Below, piece after piece: positions 26,781 to 36,125 of a DNA stretch of 64,000 nt. Each line of letters begins with the position of its first letter. Positions within the stretch are counted from its first letter, which is position 1. The DNA is taken from positions 11,779 to 75,778 of the forward strand of contig JAWLGJ010000008.1 of the NCBI GenBank assembly GCA_041685145.1, given 5' to 3'. The position numbers were made by a program, and so were the translations under genes. The notes under the pieces were generated by a model. That model did no database searches and had not been told where the DNA came from. It was given only the letters and a program-made list of their open reading frames with translations. Source of the stretch: JAWLGJ01 sp041685145. GTDB lineage: Bacteria > Pseudomonadota > Alphaproteobacteria > Rhodospirillales > Magnetospirillaceae.

Positions 26781-29240
26781 CTAATAGAGCCCGCCGGCCT
26801 CGGGTATGGGGGCGCGGTCGCCGGCGCCGGAGCCGCCGTTGGTGTTCACGCGGAAGGTGACGCCGTTGCCTTGCAGGACCGTGCGCTCGGCGCCCGGCAC
26901 CTCGTCGGGCTTGAAGGCTTCCAGGATGACGTCCTTGTCGTCCGCCGCCGCCGGCGCGCCTGTGCGCGCGCTCACGCGCACCAGCCGAATGCCCGGCGGC
27001 ACCCGGAACGGCGTCGCCGGCTGGCCGTCGAGGGCCTCGCCCATCGCCTCCACGAAAATCGGCAGCGCCACCGACGAGCCGGTCTCGCGGGGACCCAGGG
27101 ACTTGGGCTCGTCGAAGCCGACATACACCGCCACCACGAGGTCGGGCGAAAAGCCGATGAACCAGGTGTCGAAGCTGTCGTTCGAGGTGCCGGTCTTGCC
27201 GCCGAGGGGCTTGCCGATGGCGCGGGCGCGGCGGCCGGTGCCGCGCTGCACCACGCCTTCCAGGATCGACACCATCTGATAGGCGCTGGCGGCGCTGACC
27301 AGCCGGCGGCGGTTGTCGGGAATCTCGGGCATGTCGCCGCCGTCATAGATGTCGGCGTCGCAGCCGGGGCAGGGGCGCTGGTCGCGGCGGTAGGCGGTGC
27401 GCCCGTGGCGGTCCTGCACGCGGTCGATGAGGGTGGGGTGGATCTCCTTGCCGCCGTTGACCAGCATTCCGTAGGCGGCCGCGAGGCGGAGCAGGGTGGT
27501 CTCGCCGGCCCCCAGCGACATGGACAGCATCGGCGGCATCTCCGCCTGGATGCCGAAGCGCCCGGCGATGTCGGCGACGGTTTCCATGCCCAGCGCCTGC
27601 GCCAGCCGTACCGTCATCAGGTTGCGGGACTTCTCCACCCCCACCCGCAGGGTGGTGGCGCCGAGGAAATCCTGGTTGTAGTTGGCGGGCTTCCAGCGCG
27701 GCAGGCCCGGGCCCTGTTCCAGCACGATGGGCGCGTCCATGACCAGCGACGAGGGCGTGTAGCCGTTCTCCAGCGCCGCCAGATAGATGAAGGGCTTGAA
27801 GGCCGAGCCCGGCTGCCGCAGCGCCTGGGTGGCGCGGTTGAACTGGCTGCGCTCGTAGGAAAAGCCGCCCGACATCGCCAGCACGCGGCCCGTGTGCGGA
27901 TCGAGCGCCACCACCGCGCCCTCGATGTCGGGCAGTTGGCGCAGCGCGAAGGTGTCGGGGGGATAGTCGCCGCCGTCCGCGTCGGTGGTGATGGCCTCGA
28001 CCGCCACCACGTCGCCCGCCTGCAGCACGTCGCGCGCGGTCTTGGGGCGGGCGCCGATCCGCTGCCCTTCCAGCCAGGGGCGGGCCCAACGAAGCTCGGC
28101 ATAGGGAATGGTGCCGCGGTCGCCGTCGGACAGGCCGATCTCCACCCGGTCGTCGGCGACCGACAGCACCGCCGCCAGGCGCCAGTCTCCCAGGCCCGGC
28201 GGCGGCTCGATCGCCCGCAAGGCGCCCAGCCAGCCGACGTCGCCGGCGTAGTCGATGCGGGCGATGGGGCCGCGCCAGCCGTGGCGGCGGTCGTATTCGA
28301 TCAGGCCGCGGCGCAGGGCGCGGTCGGCGATCTTTTGCAGACGCGGTTCCAGCGTCGTGCGCACCGCCAGTCCGCCCTCGTACAGCGCGCGCTCGCCATA
28401 GCGTGTCAGGACGTCGCGGCGCACCTCCTCGGCGAAGAAGTCGGCGCCCTCGACGATTTGGGTCTCCGGGCGCCGATCCACCACCAGGGGTTCGGCCCAG
28501 GCGGCTTCGGCCTGTTCGGCGGTGATGCGGCCGTCGTCCAGCATCCGGCCGATGACCCAGTCGCGCCGCGCCTCGGCGGCGTCGGGGCGGCGCAGGGGAT
28601 TGTAGTTGTTGGGCGCCTTGGGCAAGGCGGCCAGGAAGGCGGCCTCGGCGACACTAAGCTCGTCGAGGCCCTTGCCGAAGTAGTTCACCGCCGCCGCGGC
28701 GACACCATAGGAGCCGAAGCCGAGATATATCTCGTTGAGGTACAGCTCCAGGATGTGGTCCTTGCTGAAGGCGCGCTCGATGCGCAGCGCCAGGATCACC
28801 TCCTTGATCTTGCGCTCCAGCGACACCTCGTTGGTGAGCAGAAAGTTCTTCGCCACCTGCTGGGTGATGGTCGAGGCCCCCACCGGGCGGCGGTCGGTGC
28901 CCATCTGGCGCAGATTGGTCAGGACCGCGCGGGCGATGCCCGTCGGGTCGATGCCGTGGTGGGAAAAGAACGTCTTGTCCTCGGCCGAGACGAAGGCGCT
29001 GACGACGCGCTCGGGAATGGAGGCAATGGGAACGAAGCTGCGCCGCTCCACCGCGTATTCCTCGATCAGGCGCCCGTCGCCGGCATAGACGCGGGTGGTG
29101 ATCGCCGGCTCGTATTCAGCCAATTGGCGGTAATCGGGCAGCGACTGGCCATAATGCCAGAACACCGCCAGGACGCCGGCCGCCCCCGCGATCGCCACCA
29201 AAAGCGCAAGGCTGACAAGGACGCTCAGAAGCCTCAGCAT
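26781..29240 (-). CDS. mrcA: Class A penicillin-binding protein 1A (glycosyltransferase/transpeptidase)
   Basis: This 819-residue bifunctional cell-wall synthase polymerises and cross-links peptidoglycan in the periplasm. One N-terminal membrane anchor (residues 4-28) is followed by a GT51 domain with catalytic E87 in SAEDKTFFSHHGID and GASTITQQVAKNFLL, an OB-like insert, and a transpeptidase domain with the serine S479 in PGSAFKPF, an SRN motif (VEKSRNLMTVR) and KTG at K682 (GGKTGTSND). All catalytic motifs are intact. It lies 53 bases downstream of the amidase gene and is probably expressed with it, pairing wall synthesis with wall hydrolysis as in many alphaproteobacteria. Confidence 0.95.
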   Translation of the reverse strand: MLRLLSVLVSLALLVAIAGAAGVLAVFWHYGQSLPDYRQLAEYEPAITTRVYAGDGRLIEEYAVERRSFVPIASIPERVVSAFVSAEDKTFFSHHGIDPTGIARAVLTNLRQMGTDRRPVGASTITQQVAKNFLLTNEVSLERKIKEVILALRIERAFSKDHILELYLNEIYLGFGSYGVAAAAVNYFGKGLDELSVAEAAFLAALPKAPNNYNPLRRPDAAEARRDWVIGRMLDDGRITAEQAEAAWAEPLVVDRRPETQIVEGADFFAEEVRRDVLTRYGERALYEGGLAVRTTLEPRLQKIADRALRRGLIEYDRRHGWRGPIARIDYAGDVGWLGALRAIEPPPGLGDWRLAAVLSVADDRVEIGLSDGDRGTIPYAELRWARPWLEGQRIGARPKTARDVLQAGDVVAVEAITTDADGGDYPPDTFALRQLPDIEGAVVALDPHTGRVLAMSGGFSYERSQFNRATQALRQPGSAFKPFIYLAALENGYTPSSLVMDAPIVLEQGPGLPRWKPANYNQDFLGATTLRVGVEKSRNLMTVRLAQALGMETVADIAGRFGIQAEMPPMLSMSLGAGETTLLRLAAAYGMLVNGGKEIHPTLIDRVQDRHGRTAYRRDQRPCPGCDADIYDGGDMPEIPDNRRRLVSAASAYQMVSILEGVVQRGTGRRARAIGKPLGGKTGTSNDSFDTWFIGFSPDLVVAVYVGFDEPKSLGPRETGSSVALPIFVEAMGEALDGQPATPFRVPPGIRLVRVSARTGAPAAADDKDVILEAFKPDEVPGAERTVLQGNGVTFRVNTNGGSGAGDRAPIPEAGGLY

Positions 29241-29293
29241 GACCCTTCTTTTCTTCCCGGTGTGGCGTCGTTTAGCGGGGGATTATGGCAGGG

Positions 29294-30505
29294 CTATGGC
29301 CGTCTGGCTTCCTCGACTTCGGCAAAGTATCGATCCACCGAACGGACAAGGCTTCGGGCCAGCCGGGCGCGATAGGCGCTCTGGCGCAGCAGTTTTTCTT
29401 CGTCGGGGTTCGAAAGGTAGCCCAATTCAAGCAGCACGCTGGGCACGTCGGGCGCCTTGAGGACCGCGAAGCCGGCAAAGCGATGGGCGCGGCCCAGGGT
29501 CTTGGTTTCTCGGCTGGCCTCGTCGATGACGTGACTGGCGAAAACGGCCGACATGTTCATGGTCTCCCGCTGCGCCAGGTCCAGCAGGATGTTCGCCACC
29601 TCGGTCGACTCGTGGGACAGGTCCATGCCGGCGATTAGGTCGGCCTGGTTCTCGTTCCGGGCCAAACGCGCGGCCTCGCGGTCCGAGGCCTTTTCGGAGA
29701 GGGTGTAGACCGACAGCCCGCGCACGTTGCTCTTGGGGTGGGCATCGGCGTGGATGGAAATGAAAAGCTCCGCGTCGAGCTTGCGGGCGATGTCGATGCG
29801 CCGCCGCAGCGGCAGGAAGATGTCCCGCTCGCGCGTCAGCGCCACCCGGTAGCGGCCGGTCCGGCGCAACGCTTCGGCCAGTTCCTTGGCCATCGCCAGG
29901 GTGATGGTCTTTTCATAGACGCCGGAACGCCCGATGGCGCCGGGATCGACGCCACCGTGGCCGGGGTCCAGCACCACCATGTGCTTGCCGCCGTTGAGGC
30001 CCGCGCCCGGCACGCTCTCGACCACCGTCGGCGGCGGGCGCGAATCGTCCGGCGCCCCCTCCTTGGCCATGAAGGCCCCGCGGGTGGTCGGGGTCAGGTC
30101 GAGGACCAAGCGCCACGGTCGCCCCTGGTCGGGTGGCAGGAAAAACTGCTTCGCCACCGCGGCCGGGCCGTCGAGGTCGAGGACGATGCGGGTGTTGCCG
30201 GGCCGGAACAGGCCGTGCCGAAAGGTCTTGATGCGTCCTACGCCGGCCTTGCGGCCGTTTTCGGCCCGCCAATCCACCTCCGGCAGGTCGATGACGATGC
30301 GGTAAGGGTCGGCCAGCAGAAACAGGCGGTATTCGACGCGCTCGGACAGGTCGAGGACGAAGCGGGTGCGTTCGCCGTGTTCCCCGGTGCGGGCGTCCTC
30401 GACGCGCGGCTGGGCCGGCGCCGGCCCGGCGGTGACAATGGCGGCCCGCAACACAACAGAACCCACAAAAACGGCGCGCTGAATACTCGCGTAACGGAAA
30501 ATCAT
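29294..30505 (-). CDS. N-acetylmuramoyl-L-alanine amidase, AmiC type
   Basis: This 403-residue periplasmic zinc amidase cuts stem peptides from glycan strands, chiefly at cell division. It has a signal sequence (to about residue 31, TAGPAPAQ), an AMIN domain (about 35-140) for septal targeting, and an Amidase_3 domain with zinc ligands H183 (LDPGHGGVDPGA), E198 (VYEKTITLAMA) and the SIHADAH motif near 253, and the catalytic glutamate in LLELGYLSNP. ATG 30505 is preferred because the promoter found upstream places the transcript start near 30529; the TTG at 30565 is part of the -35 box. GTG 30520 remains possible. Confidence 0.93.
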   Translation of the reverse strand: MIFRYASIQRAVFVGSVVLRAAIVTAGPAPAQPRVEDARTGEHGERTRFVLDLSERVEYRLFLLADPYRIVIDLPEVDWRAENGRKAGVGRIKTFRHGLFRPGNTRIVLDLDGPAAVAKQFFLPPDQGRPWRLVLDLTPTTRGAFMAKEGAPDDSRPPPTVVESVPGAGLNGGKHMVVLDPGHGGVDPGAIGRSGVYEKTITLAMAKELAEALRRTGRYRVALTRERDIFLPLRRRIDIARKLDAELFISIHADAHPKSNVRGLSVYTLSEKASDREAARLARNENQADLIAGMDLSHESTEVANILLDLAQRETMNMSAVFASHVIDEASRETKTLGRAHRFAGFAVLKAPDVPSVLLELGYLSNPDEEKLLRQSAYRARLARSLVRSVDRYFAEVEEARRP

Positions 30506-30535
30506 CTGGCGGCCCGACACCCCGACTTTCGTCCT

Positions 30536-30565
30536 TGTATACCTCTTAATGGGAAACCGGTTCAA
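30536..30565 (-). promoter_or_regulatory. Sigma-70 promoter of the amidase gene
   Basis: Minus-strand TTGAAC (30565-30560), an 18-base spacer and TATACA (30541-30536) match sigma-70 well. The start would be near 30529, about 24 bases before ATG 30505. Confidence 0.65.
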
Positions 30566-30639
30566 CGCTCATGCGACACGCCGCGGCGGCCGGCGGGCGC
30601 CGTTGGGACGAAAGGTTGCGCGCGGCGCCAACAAGATCG

Positions 30640-30668
30640 TTGTCGAACCGTGTCGCCGTCGCTATGTT
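30640..30668 (+). promoter_or_regulatory. Sigma-70 promoter of rne; about 300-base leader follows
   Basis: TTGTCG (30640-30645), a 17-base spacer and TATGTT (30663-30668) make a good promoter. Transcription from about 30676 gives rne a leader of about 300 bases (30676-30977). Long rne leaders mediate autoregulation in other bacteria; I saw no single dominant hairpin here. The rest of the divergent gap (30506-30640) holds only the amidase promoter. Confidence 0.55.
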
Positions 30669-30977
30669 GTCGGCGGATGCCACAGTCGAGCGGCCCCGTC
30701 CGGGCCCGGGCTCCGCGCATCGCCCCGCGCCCCCCAAGGGCGGCCACGCGCGGCGGTGCGGCTAACCTCCGCCTGTGGATGTTCGGCATTTGGAATTCGA
30801 GGCCGGGCGTGCAGCCCAGTGGTACCGTAATGAGCGACGCCAGAACGACATCACCGATGACCTTCTCGGCCAGCATCGCGGCACCGCTCGTCGGCGCCCT
30901 CGGCTTCGCCCCTTGGGTTACCTGCCGCGGCGCGCGGGATGCGCGCGGCCGCGCAGTGTCGTGGAGTTGCGAGCTTT

Positions 30978-33563
30978 ATGGTCAAGAGAATGCTGATCGA
31001 CGCCACCCACCCGGAAGAGACGCGGGTGGTTGTGGTCAATGGAACGCGCCTTGAGGAACTCGACGTCGAGACATCGACGAAAAGGCAGCTTAAGGGAAAT
31101 ATCTATCTCGGGAAAATCGTCCGCGTAGAGCCATCGCTTCAGGCCGCTTTTGTGGAATATGGCGGCAACCGGCACGGTTTTCTTGCGTTCAGCGAGATAC
31201 ATCCCGACTACTATCAGATTCCCGTTGCCGATCGGCAGGCGATCATCGCCGAGCAGGCCGCGCAGGACAGCGGCGAGGACGGCGCGGGCGGCGATGACGT
31301 CGACGTCGTCGGCGGCGACGACAGCGAAGAGGTCGAGGACCGTCGTCCGCGGCCGACGCGCAACTACAAGATCCAGGAAGTCATCAAGCGCCGGCAGATC
31401 GTGCTGGTGCAGGTCGTCAAGGAGGAGCGCGGCAACAAGGGTGCGGCGCTGACGACCTATTTGTCCCTGGCGGGCCGCTATTGCGTGCTGATGCCCAACA
31501 CCGCCAAGGGCGGCGGCGTGTCGCGCAAGATCATGAATGCCGCCGACCGCAAGCGCCTGAAGACCATCACCAACGAACTCGACATTCCCCAGGGCATGGC
31601 GGTGATCATCCGCACCGCCGGGGCCGAACGCAGCAAGGCCGAGGTCAAGCGCGACTACGACTATCTGCTGCGCCTGTGGGACACCGTCCGCGAGATGACC
31701 CTGAAGTCGACGGCACCGGCCCTCATCCACGAGGAAGCCAACCTCATTCGCCGCTCGATTCGCGATCTCTACACCCGCGACATCGACGAGGTGCTGGTCG
31801 ACGGCGACGAAGGCTATCGGGTTGCCAAGGACTTCATGCGGATGCTGACGCCCAGCCACGCCAAGCGGGTCCAGCCCTACAAGGACGAGACGATGCCGCT
31901 TTTCTACCGCTATCAGGTGGAAAGCCAGCTTGACGCGATGCACAGTCCCATCGTCCAGCTCAAGTCCGGCGGTTACATCGTCATCAACCAGACCGAGGCG
32001 CTGGTTGCCATCGACGTCAATTCCGGCAAATCGACGCGCGAGCGCCACATCGAGGAAACGGCGCTCAAGACCAACCTGGAGGCCGCCGACGAGATCGCCC
32101 GCCAGCTTCGCCTGCGCGACCTCGCCGGGCTCATCGTCATCGACTTCATCGATATGGAGGAGAACCGCAACAACCATGCGGTCGAGCGGCGGCTCAAGGA
32201 GGCGATGAAGCTGGACCGCGCCCGCATCCAGCTTGGGCGCATCAGTGTCTTCGGCCTGCTGGAGCTGTCGCGCCAGCGCTTGCGCCCCAGCCTGATGGAG
32301 ACCAGCTTCCAGCCCTGCACGCATTGCGGCGGCACCGGCACCGTGCGCTCGGTGGAATCGGCCGCCATCCATGTCCTGCGCGCCGTCGAGGAGGAGGGCA
32401 TCCGCCGGCGCTCCAGCGAGGTCGTCGTCACCGCCCCAACATCGGTGGCGCTCTACATCCTCAACCAGAAGCGTCAGGCACTGGAGGAAATTGAGCGCCG
32501 CTACGGCTTCGTCGTCTATGTCAATGGCGACGATACCCTGATCCCGCCCGCCTACCGCATGGACCGCGTCAAGGCCGAGCCGGCGGCGGAGGAGGAGGCC
32601 CGCCCCGAGGCGCCGGCGCCGGTGGCCGAAGCGGAGGCCGAGGCCGAGGCCGACGAGGATAACGGCAAGAAGAAGCGCAAGCGGCGCAAGCGCAAGCGCA
32701 AGGAAGACAAGGCCGCCGCCGTGGAGGTGGCGACCGAGGCGAGCGCCGAGGCTGCGCCGGCGGCGGAAGCGCCCGAGGCCGGAGCCGAGGGCGAGGAAGA
32801 CGAGGACAAGCCCAAGAAGTCGCGCCGTCGCGGCAAGCGCGGCGGGCGCCGTCGGCGCAAGACCGAGGTGATGCCGGAAGCTGGGGCCGAGGTCGTCGGC
32901 GAGCCGGCCGCCCCCGAAGGCGCCGAGACGGCCACCGAGGCCGAGCCGCCGCCGCCACCTGCGGCGGCGGAAGCCGTCGAAGCGGTTGCCGAGGCACCAA
33001 AGCGCCGCAGCCGCCGCAAGAAGGCCGATGCCGAAGCGGCGCCGGCGCCGGCGCCCGAGGTCGCCGCGCCAGCGCCGGCCACCGAACCGGAGCCCCCGGC
33101 CGCCGAGGCGGAGCAGGCACCGGAAGGCGAAGCGGCCACGTCCCCGGCGCCGGCCGCCGAGGACGCGGAAACCAAGCCCAAGCGCCGCACCCGCCAGAAG
33201 AAGACCGAGGCCGAGGCGCCGGCGAAGCCCCGCACGCGCAAGGCGCCGGCAAAGGCGAAGGCGAAGCCAGCCGCCAAGGCGAAGGCGGCGGAGCCCGCCC
33301 CCGAAGCCGCGCCCGAGGCGGACGCCGCCGAGGCGAAACCGAAGCGGCGCACGCGCAAGCCGGCCGCGGCCAAACAGCCCAAGGCGGCGAAGGCAGAGGC
33401 TGAGGCGGCGCCACAGCCGTCCGAAGCCCAGCCGAAGCCCCAGCCGGCGGCGCCGGCCGAGGCAACCGCCGCCCCGAAGGTCGAAACGATCATCGTCGGC
33501 GAGAACGAGCCCGCCGACATCCCCCGGCGCAGCGGGTGGTGGCGCCGCGGCTCCGGCGGCTGA
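30978..33563 (+). CDS. rne: Ribonuclease E
   Basis: RNase E (861 residues) is the endonuclease that starts mRNA decay and processes rRNA/tRNA. The N-terminal half has an S1 domain interrupted by an acidic insert (GEDGAGGDDVDVVGGDD near 100-125), the catalytic DNase I-like domain with VAIDVNSGKSTRER and IVIDFIDMEE supplying the Mg2+ aspartates, and the zinc link CTHCGGTGT (C447, C450). The tail (about 540-861) is low-complexity, alternating acidic Ala/Glu/Pro stretches with basic blocks such as KPKRRTRQKK, and ends IPRRSGWWRRGSGG. A GWW end of this type binds polynucleotide phosphorylase in Caulobacter. ATG 30978 gives the family start VKRMLIDATHPEETRV. Confidence 0.96.
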   Translation: MVKRMLIDATHPEETRVVVVNGTRLEELDVETSTKRQLKGNIYLGKIVRVEPSLQAAFVEYGGNRHGFLAFSEIHPDYYQIPVADRQAIIAEQAAQDSGEDGAGGDDVDVVGGDDSEEVEDRRPRPTRNYKIQEVIKRRQIVLVQVVKEERGNKGAALTTYLSLAGRYCVLMPNTAKGGGVSRKIMNAADRKRLKTITNELDIPQGMAVIIRTAGAERSKAEVKRDYDYLLRLWDTVREMTLKSTAPALIHEEANLIRRSIRDLYTRDIDEVLVDGDEGYRVAKDFMRMLTPSHAKRVQPYKDETMPLFYRYQVESQLDAMHSPIVQLKSGGYIVINQTEALVAIDVNSGKSTRERHIEETALKTNLEAADEIARQLRLRDLAGLIVIDFIDMEENRNNHAVERRLKEAMKLDRARIQLGRISVFGLLELSRQRLRPSLMETSFQPCTHCGGTGTVRSVESAAIHVLRAVEEEGIRRRSSEVVVTAPTSVALYILNQKRQALEEIERRYGFVVYVNGDDTLIPPAYRMDRVKAEPAAEEEARPEAPAPVAEAEAEAEADEDNGKKKRKRRKRKRKEDKAAAVEVATEASAEAAPAAEAPEAGAEGEEDEDKPKKSRRRGKRGGRRRRKTEVMPEAGAEVVGEPAAPEGAETATEAEPPPPPAAAEAVEAVAEAPKRRSRRKKADAEAAPAPAPEVAAPAPATEPEPPAAEAEQAPEGEAATSPAPAAEDAETKPKRRTRQKKTEAEAPAKPRTRKAPAKAKAKPAAKAKAAEPAPEAAPEADAAEAKPKRRTRKPAAAKQPKAAKAEAEAAPQPSEAQPKPQPAAPAEATAAPKVETIIVGENEPADIPRRSGWWRRGSGG

Positions 33564-33575
33564 TCGCCGGCCGAC

Positions 33576-34766
33576 TCAGTCCGCGGCCAGGGGCCCGGCA
33601 AGGGTGAACACCGAGCCGTGCCCCGGCCGCGAGGTGACCCAAAGCGGGTGACCGAGCAACTCGGCCGTGCGCCTGACGACGGCAAGGCCGAGGCCGTAGC
33701 CGGCGCTGGACAGGCGCTCCTGATTGCCCACCTGATAGAAGCTGTCGAACACCGCATCCAACTCATCCTCGGCGATGCCGATGCCGGTATCCCACACTTG
33801 CAGCCAGGCGTTGCTGCCGCGTCGGCGCGCGGCCACCAGGATGCCGCCGGTTTCGGTGTAACGCACAGCGTTGAGGATTAAATTGCGCAGGATGCGGCGC
33901 AGCAAGAGCTCGTCGCTGCGCACGTGCATCTGGGGGCTGTGCCCCCGGAAGCGCAGGCCCTTCTCCGCCGCCAGTGGGCGGAACTCCTCTGCCAGGCGTC
34001 CGACGAGGGCGGCGATGTCGACATCCCCTAACTTCGCCCGCACCGCGCCCGATTCAATCATCGACAGGTCGAGCAGCCGGTGCAGCAGAACCTCGCCCGC
34101 GCCCAACGCCTCGTCCATATGCCGCACGATGCCGGCCTCCGGCGCGCCCGTCAGGCGCGGCCTCAGGCTCTCCAACAGCAGCCGCACCGCCTGCAGCGGT
34201 TGGCGCAGGTCATGGCTGGCGGCGGCCAGGAAGCGGGACTTCGCCTTGTCGGCCCGTTCGGCGAGCAGGCGGGCCTGGGCGTCGCGCTCGGCCTGTTTCT
34301 GCGCCGCCTCGCGCTCCTTGCGTTCGGTAATGTCGGTGCTGATGCCGACGAATCCCATCAGTTGGCCGGCGTCGTCCCAAAGGGCGTTGACCGACAGCAG
34401 CACCGGAAAGCGGTGGCCGTCCTTGCGGACGTGAGTGCATTCGTACTCGCAGGGCACGCCGGCGAGCGCCTCGGCCACCAGGGCCTCGAATCCTACGGGA
34501 ATGGGGCGGCCCAGCCGCGCCGACACCGCCGCGGCCTTGTCCTCGACCTCGTTGGGCTCGTGGAATGCCTGCGGGGTCATGCGGCCCACAACCTCGTCGC
34601 GGTGCCAGCCCAGCGCGCGCTCCGCAGCCGGATTCATGTCGATGATGATGCCATCGGGCCGGGTAACGATGATGAGGTGATTTGCCGCCTCGAAGACGGC
34701 GCGCAGCATGGCTTGATTTCGCGCCGCTCCCGCCGCCGAGGAAACGGCGCCGCTCCAGTCAGTCAC
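33576..34766 (-). CDS. PAS-domain sensor histidine kinase, cytosolic
   Basis: This 396-residue kinase has no membrane segment. A PAS domain spans about residues 18-150 (NHLIIVTRPDGIIIDMNPAAERALGW to GFVGISTDITERK), joined by a coiled linker to a HisKA domain with H185 in FLAAASHDLRQPLQAVRLLLESL and an ATPase domain (NLILNAVRYTETGG, DTGIGIAEDELDAVFDSF, GYGLGLAVV). The H-box SHDLRQPLQA is that of PAS hybrid kinases that often carry a C-terminal receiver, but here the protein stops after the ATPase. No response regulator is adjacent, so it is an orphan kinase. The GTG start is preceded by GAGGGTGGAAGG. It converges on rne with 12 bases between stops. Confidence 0.9.
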   Translation of the reverse strand: MTDWSGAVSSAAGAARNQAMLRAVFEAANHLIIVTRPDGIIIDMNPAAERALGWHRDEVVGRMTPQAFHEPNEVEDKAAAVSARLGRPIPVGFEALVAEALAGVPCEYECTHVRKDGHRFPVLLSVNALWDDAGQLMGFVGISTDITERKEREAAQKQAERDAQARLLAERADKAKSRFLAAASHDLRQPLQAVRLLLESLRPRLTGAPEAGIVRHMDEALGAGEVLLHRLLDLSMIESGAVRAKLGDVDIAALVGRLAEEFRPLAAEKGLRFRGHSPQMHVRSDELLLRRILRNLILNAVRYTETGGILVAARRRGSNAWLQVWDTGIGIAEDELDAVFDSFYQVGNQERLSSAGYGLGLAVVRRTAELLGHPLWVTSRPGHGSVFTLAGPLAAD

Positions 34767-34841
34767 AACCTTCCACCCTCAGGAGGGCTCCCAGCCCGCC
34801 ATTATTCCAGTTCCGGACCGGGCGCCAACTTATCGTCGGGA

Positions 34842-36002
34842 CTATCCCGAAGGGCGTAGTCCCGGCCAGTCGCCCAGGCGGCGGACGGCCTCGCGCATGG
34901 TCGCGGTGTCGCCGGCGTAGGAAAAGCGCACGAACCGGCGCCCCTGCAGGGGGTCGAAATCGACGCCCGGCGTGGCGGCAAGGCCGGTTTCGGCCAACAG
35001 GCGGCGGCAGAAGGCCGGGCTGTCCTCGGTGAGATGGGCGATGTCGGCATAGACGTAGAAGGCGCCGTCGGAGGGGGCGAGGCGGTCGAGGCCCAGCGGC
35101 GGCAGGCCGGCGGTCAGCACCTCGCGGTTGCGGGCATAGCGCGCGACATTGGCGTCCAGTTCGGCCTGGCAGTCGAACACCGCCAGCGCCGCGAATTGCG
35201 ACAGTGACGGCGGCGAGATGAACAGGTTCTGCGCCAAGCACTCAACCGCGCGCAACAGATCCTCGGGCACCACCATCCAACCCAGGCGCCAGCCGGTCAT
35301 CGAGAAATACTTCGAGAAGCTGTTGACCACCAATGCGTGGGGGGCGGCGGCGGCGCTCGCGGCGGCCATGCCGTAGGTGATGCCGTGGTAGATCTCGTCC
35401 GAGACCAGCCGCACGCCGTTGGCCTCGCACCACTCCGCCACCGCCGCCAGCTCGTCCGGGGGCAGCATACTACCGGTGGGGTTTGAGGGGCTGGCGATGA
35501 TGAGCCCGTCGAGGCGCCGCTCCAGCCGCTCCAGCACCGCCACGCTGGGCTGAAAGCGCGACTCCGGCCCCACCGGGATCAGCACCGGCTCGACCCCCAG
35601 CGCCGATAGGATGTTGCGGTAGGCAGGATAGCCGGGCACGGCCAGCCCCACGGCGTCGCCGGCCTCGAACGCGGCCAGGAAGGACAGCACGAACGCCCCC
35701 GATGACCCCGTGGTGACCACGACCCGTTCCGCCGGCACCTCCAGGCCGTAGGTTTCGGCGTAATGGCGGGCGATGCGCCGGCGCAGGGGATCGAGGCCCA
35801 GGGCGAGCGTATAGCCCAGCCGTTCCGACTCCAGCGCCGCCCGGGCCGCCGCCAGCACCGGCGCGGGGGCGGGGGTGGCGGGCTGGCCGACCTCCAGATG
35901 CAGGACGTCGTCGCCGGCCGCCGCCCGTTCCGCCGCCGCCCGCATCACATCCATGACAATGAACGGCGGGACCATCCCCCGCCGGGCCACCTTCAAGACC
36001 AT
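34842..36002 (-). CDS. Class I/II PLP aminotransferase
   Basis: This 386-residue fold-type I aminotransferase has the aspartate-aminotransferase family features ASPSNPTGSMLP, DEIYHGITYG and the PLP lysine K231 in NSFSKYFSMTGWRLGW. An arginine for the substrate carboxylate is in RFVRFSYAG near the end. The substrate cannot be assigned; relatives are annotated as aspartate or aromatic aminotransferases. It is divergent from the protease gene at 36126 across 123 bases. Its message also reads toward the kinase at 34766, 75 bases on. Confidence 0.88.
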   Translation of the reverse strand: MVLKVARRGMVPPFIVMDVMRAAAERAAAGDDVLHLEVGQPATPAPAPVLAAARAALESERLGYTLALGLDPLRRRIARHYAETYGLEVPAERVVVTTGSSGAFVLSFLAAFEAGDAVGLAVPGYPAYRNILSALGVEPVLIPVGPESRFQPSVAVLERLERRLDGLIIASPSNPTGSMLPPDELAAVAEWCEANGVRLVSDEIYHGITYGMAAASAAAAPHALVVNSFSKYFSMTGWRLGWMVVPEDLLRAVECLAQNLFISPPSLSQFAALAVFDCQAELDANVARYARNREVLTAGLPPLGLDRLAPSDGAFYVYADIAHLTEDSPAFCRRLLAETGLAATPGVDFDPLQGRRFVRFSYAGDTATMREAVRRLGDWPGLRPSG

Positions 36003-36125
36003 GCCACTTTGTCCCCTCGATTGCGGCTCCGGCGCATCCGATCCTGGACGCCCGGCCCGCCTACGGCCAGAATACCGGCCGTCGCCCCGGGGCGGCGGAG
36101 GTTGCGCACGCTATTCCAATGCACG

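Noticed and set aside
30545..30565. TTG start at 30565 for the amidase
   Set aside because: That TTG is the first half of the TTGAAC -35 box, so it would not be transcribed from this promoter.
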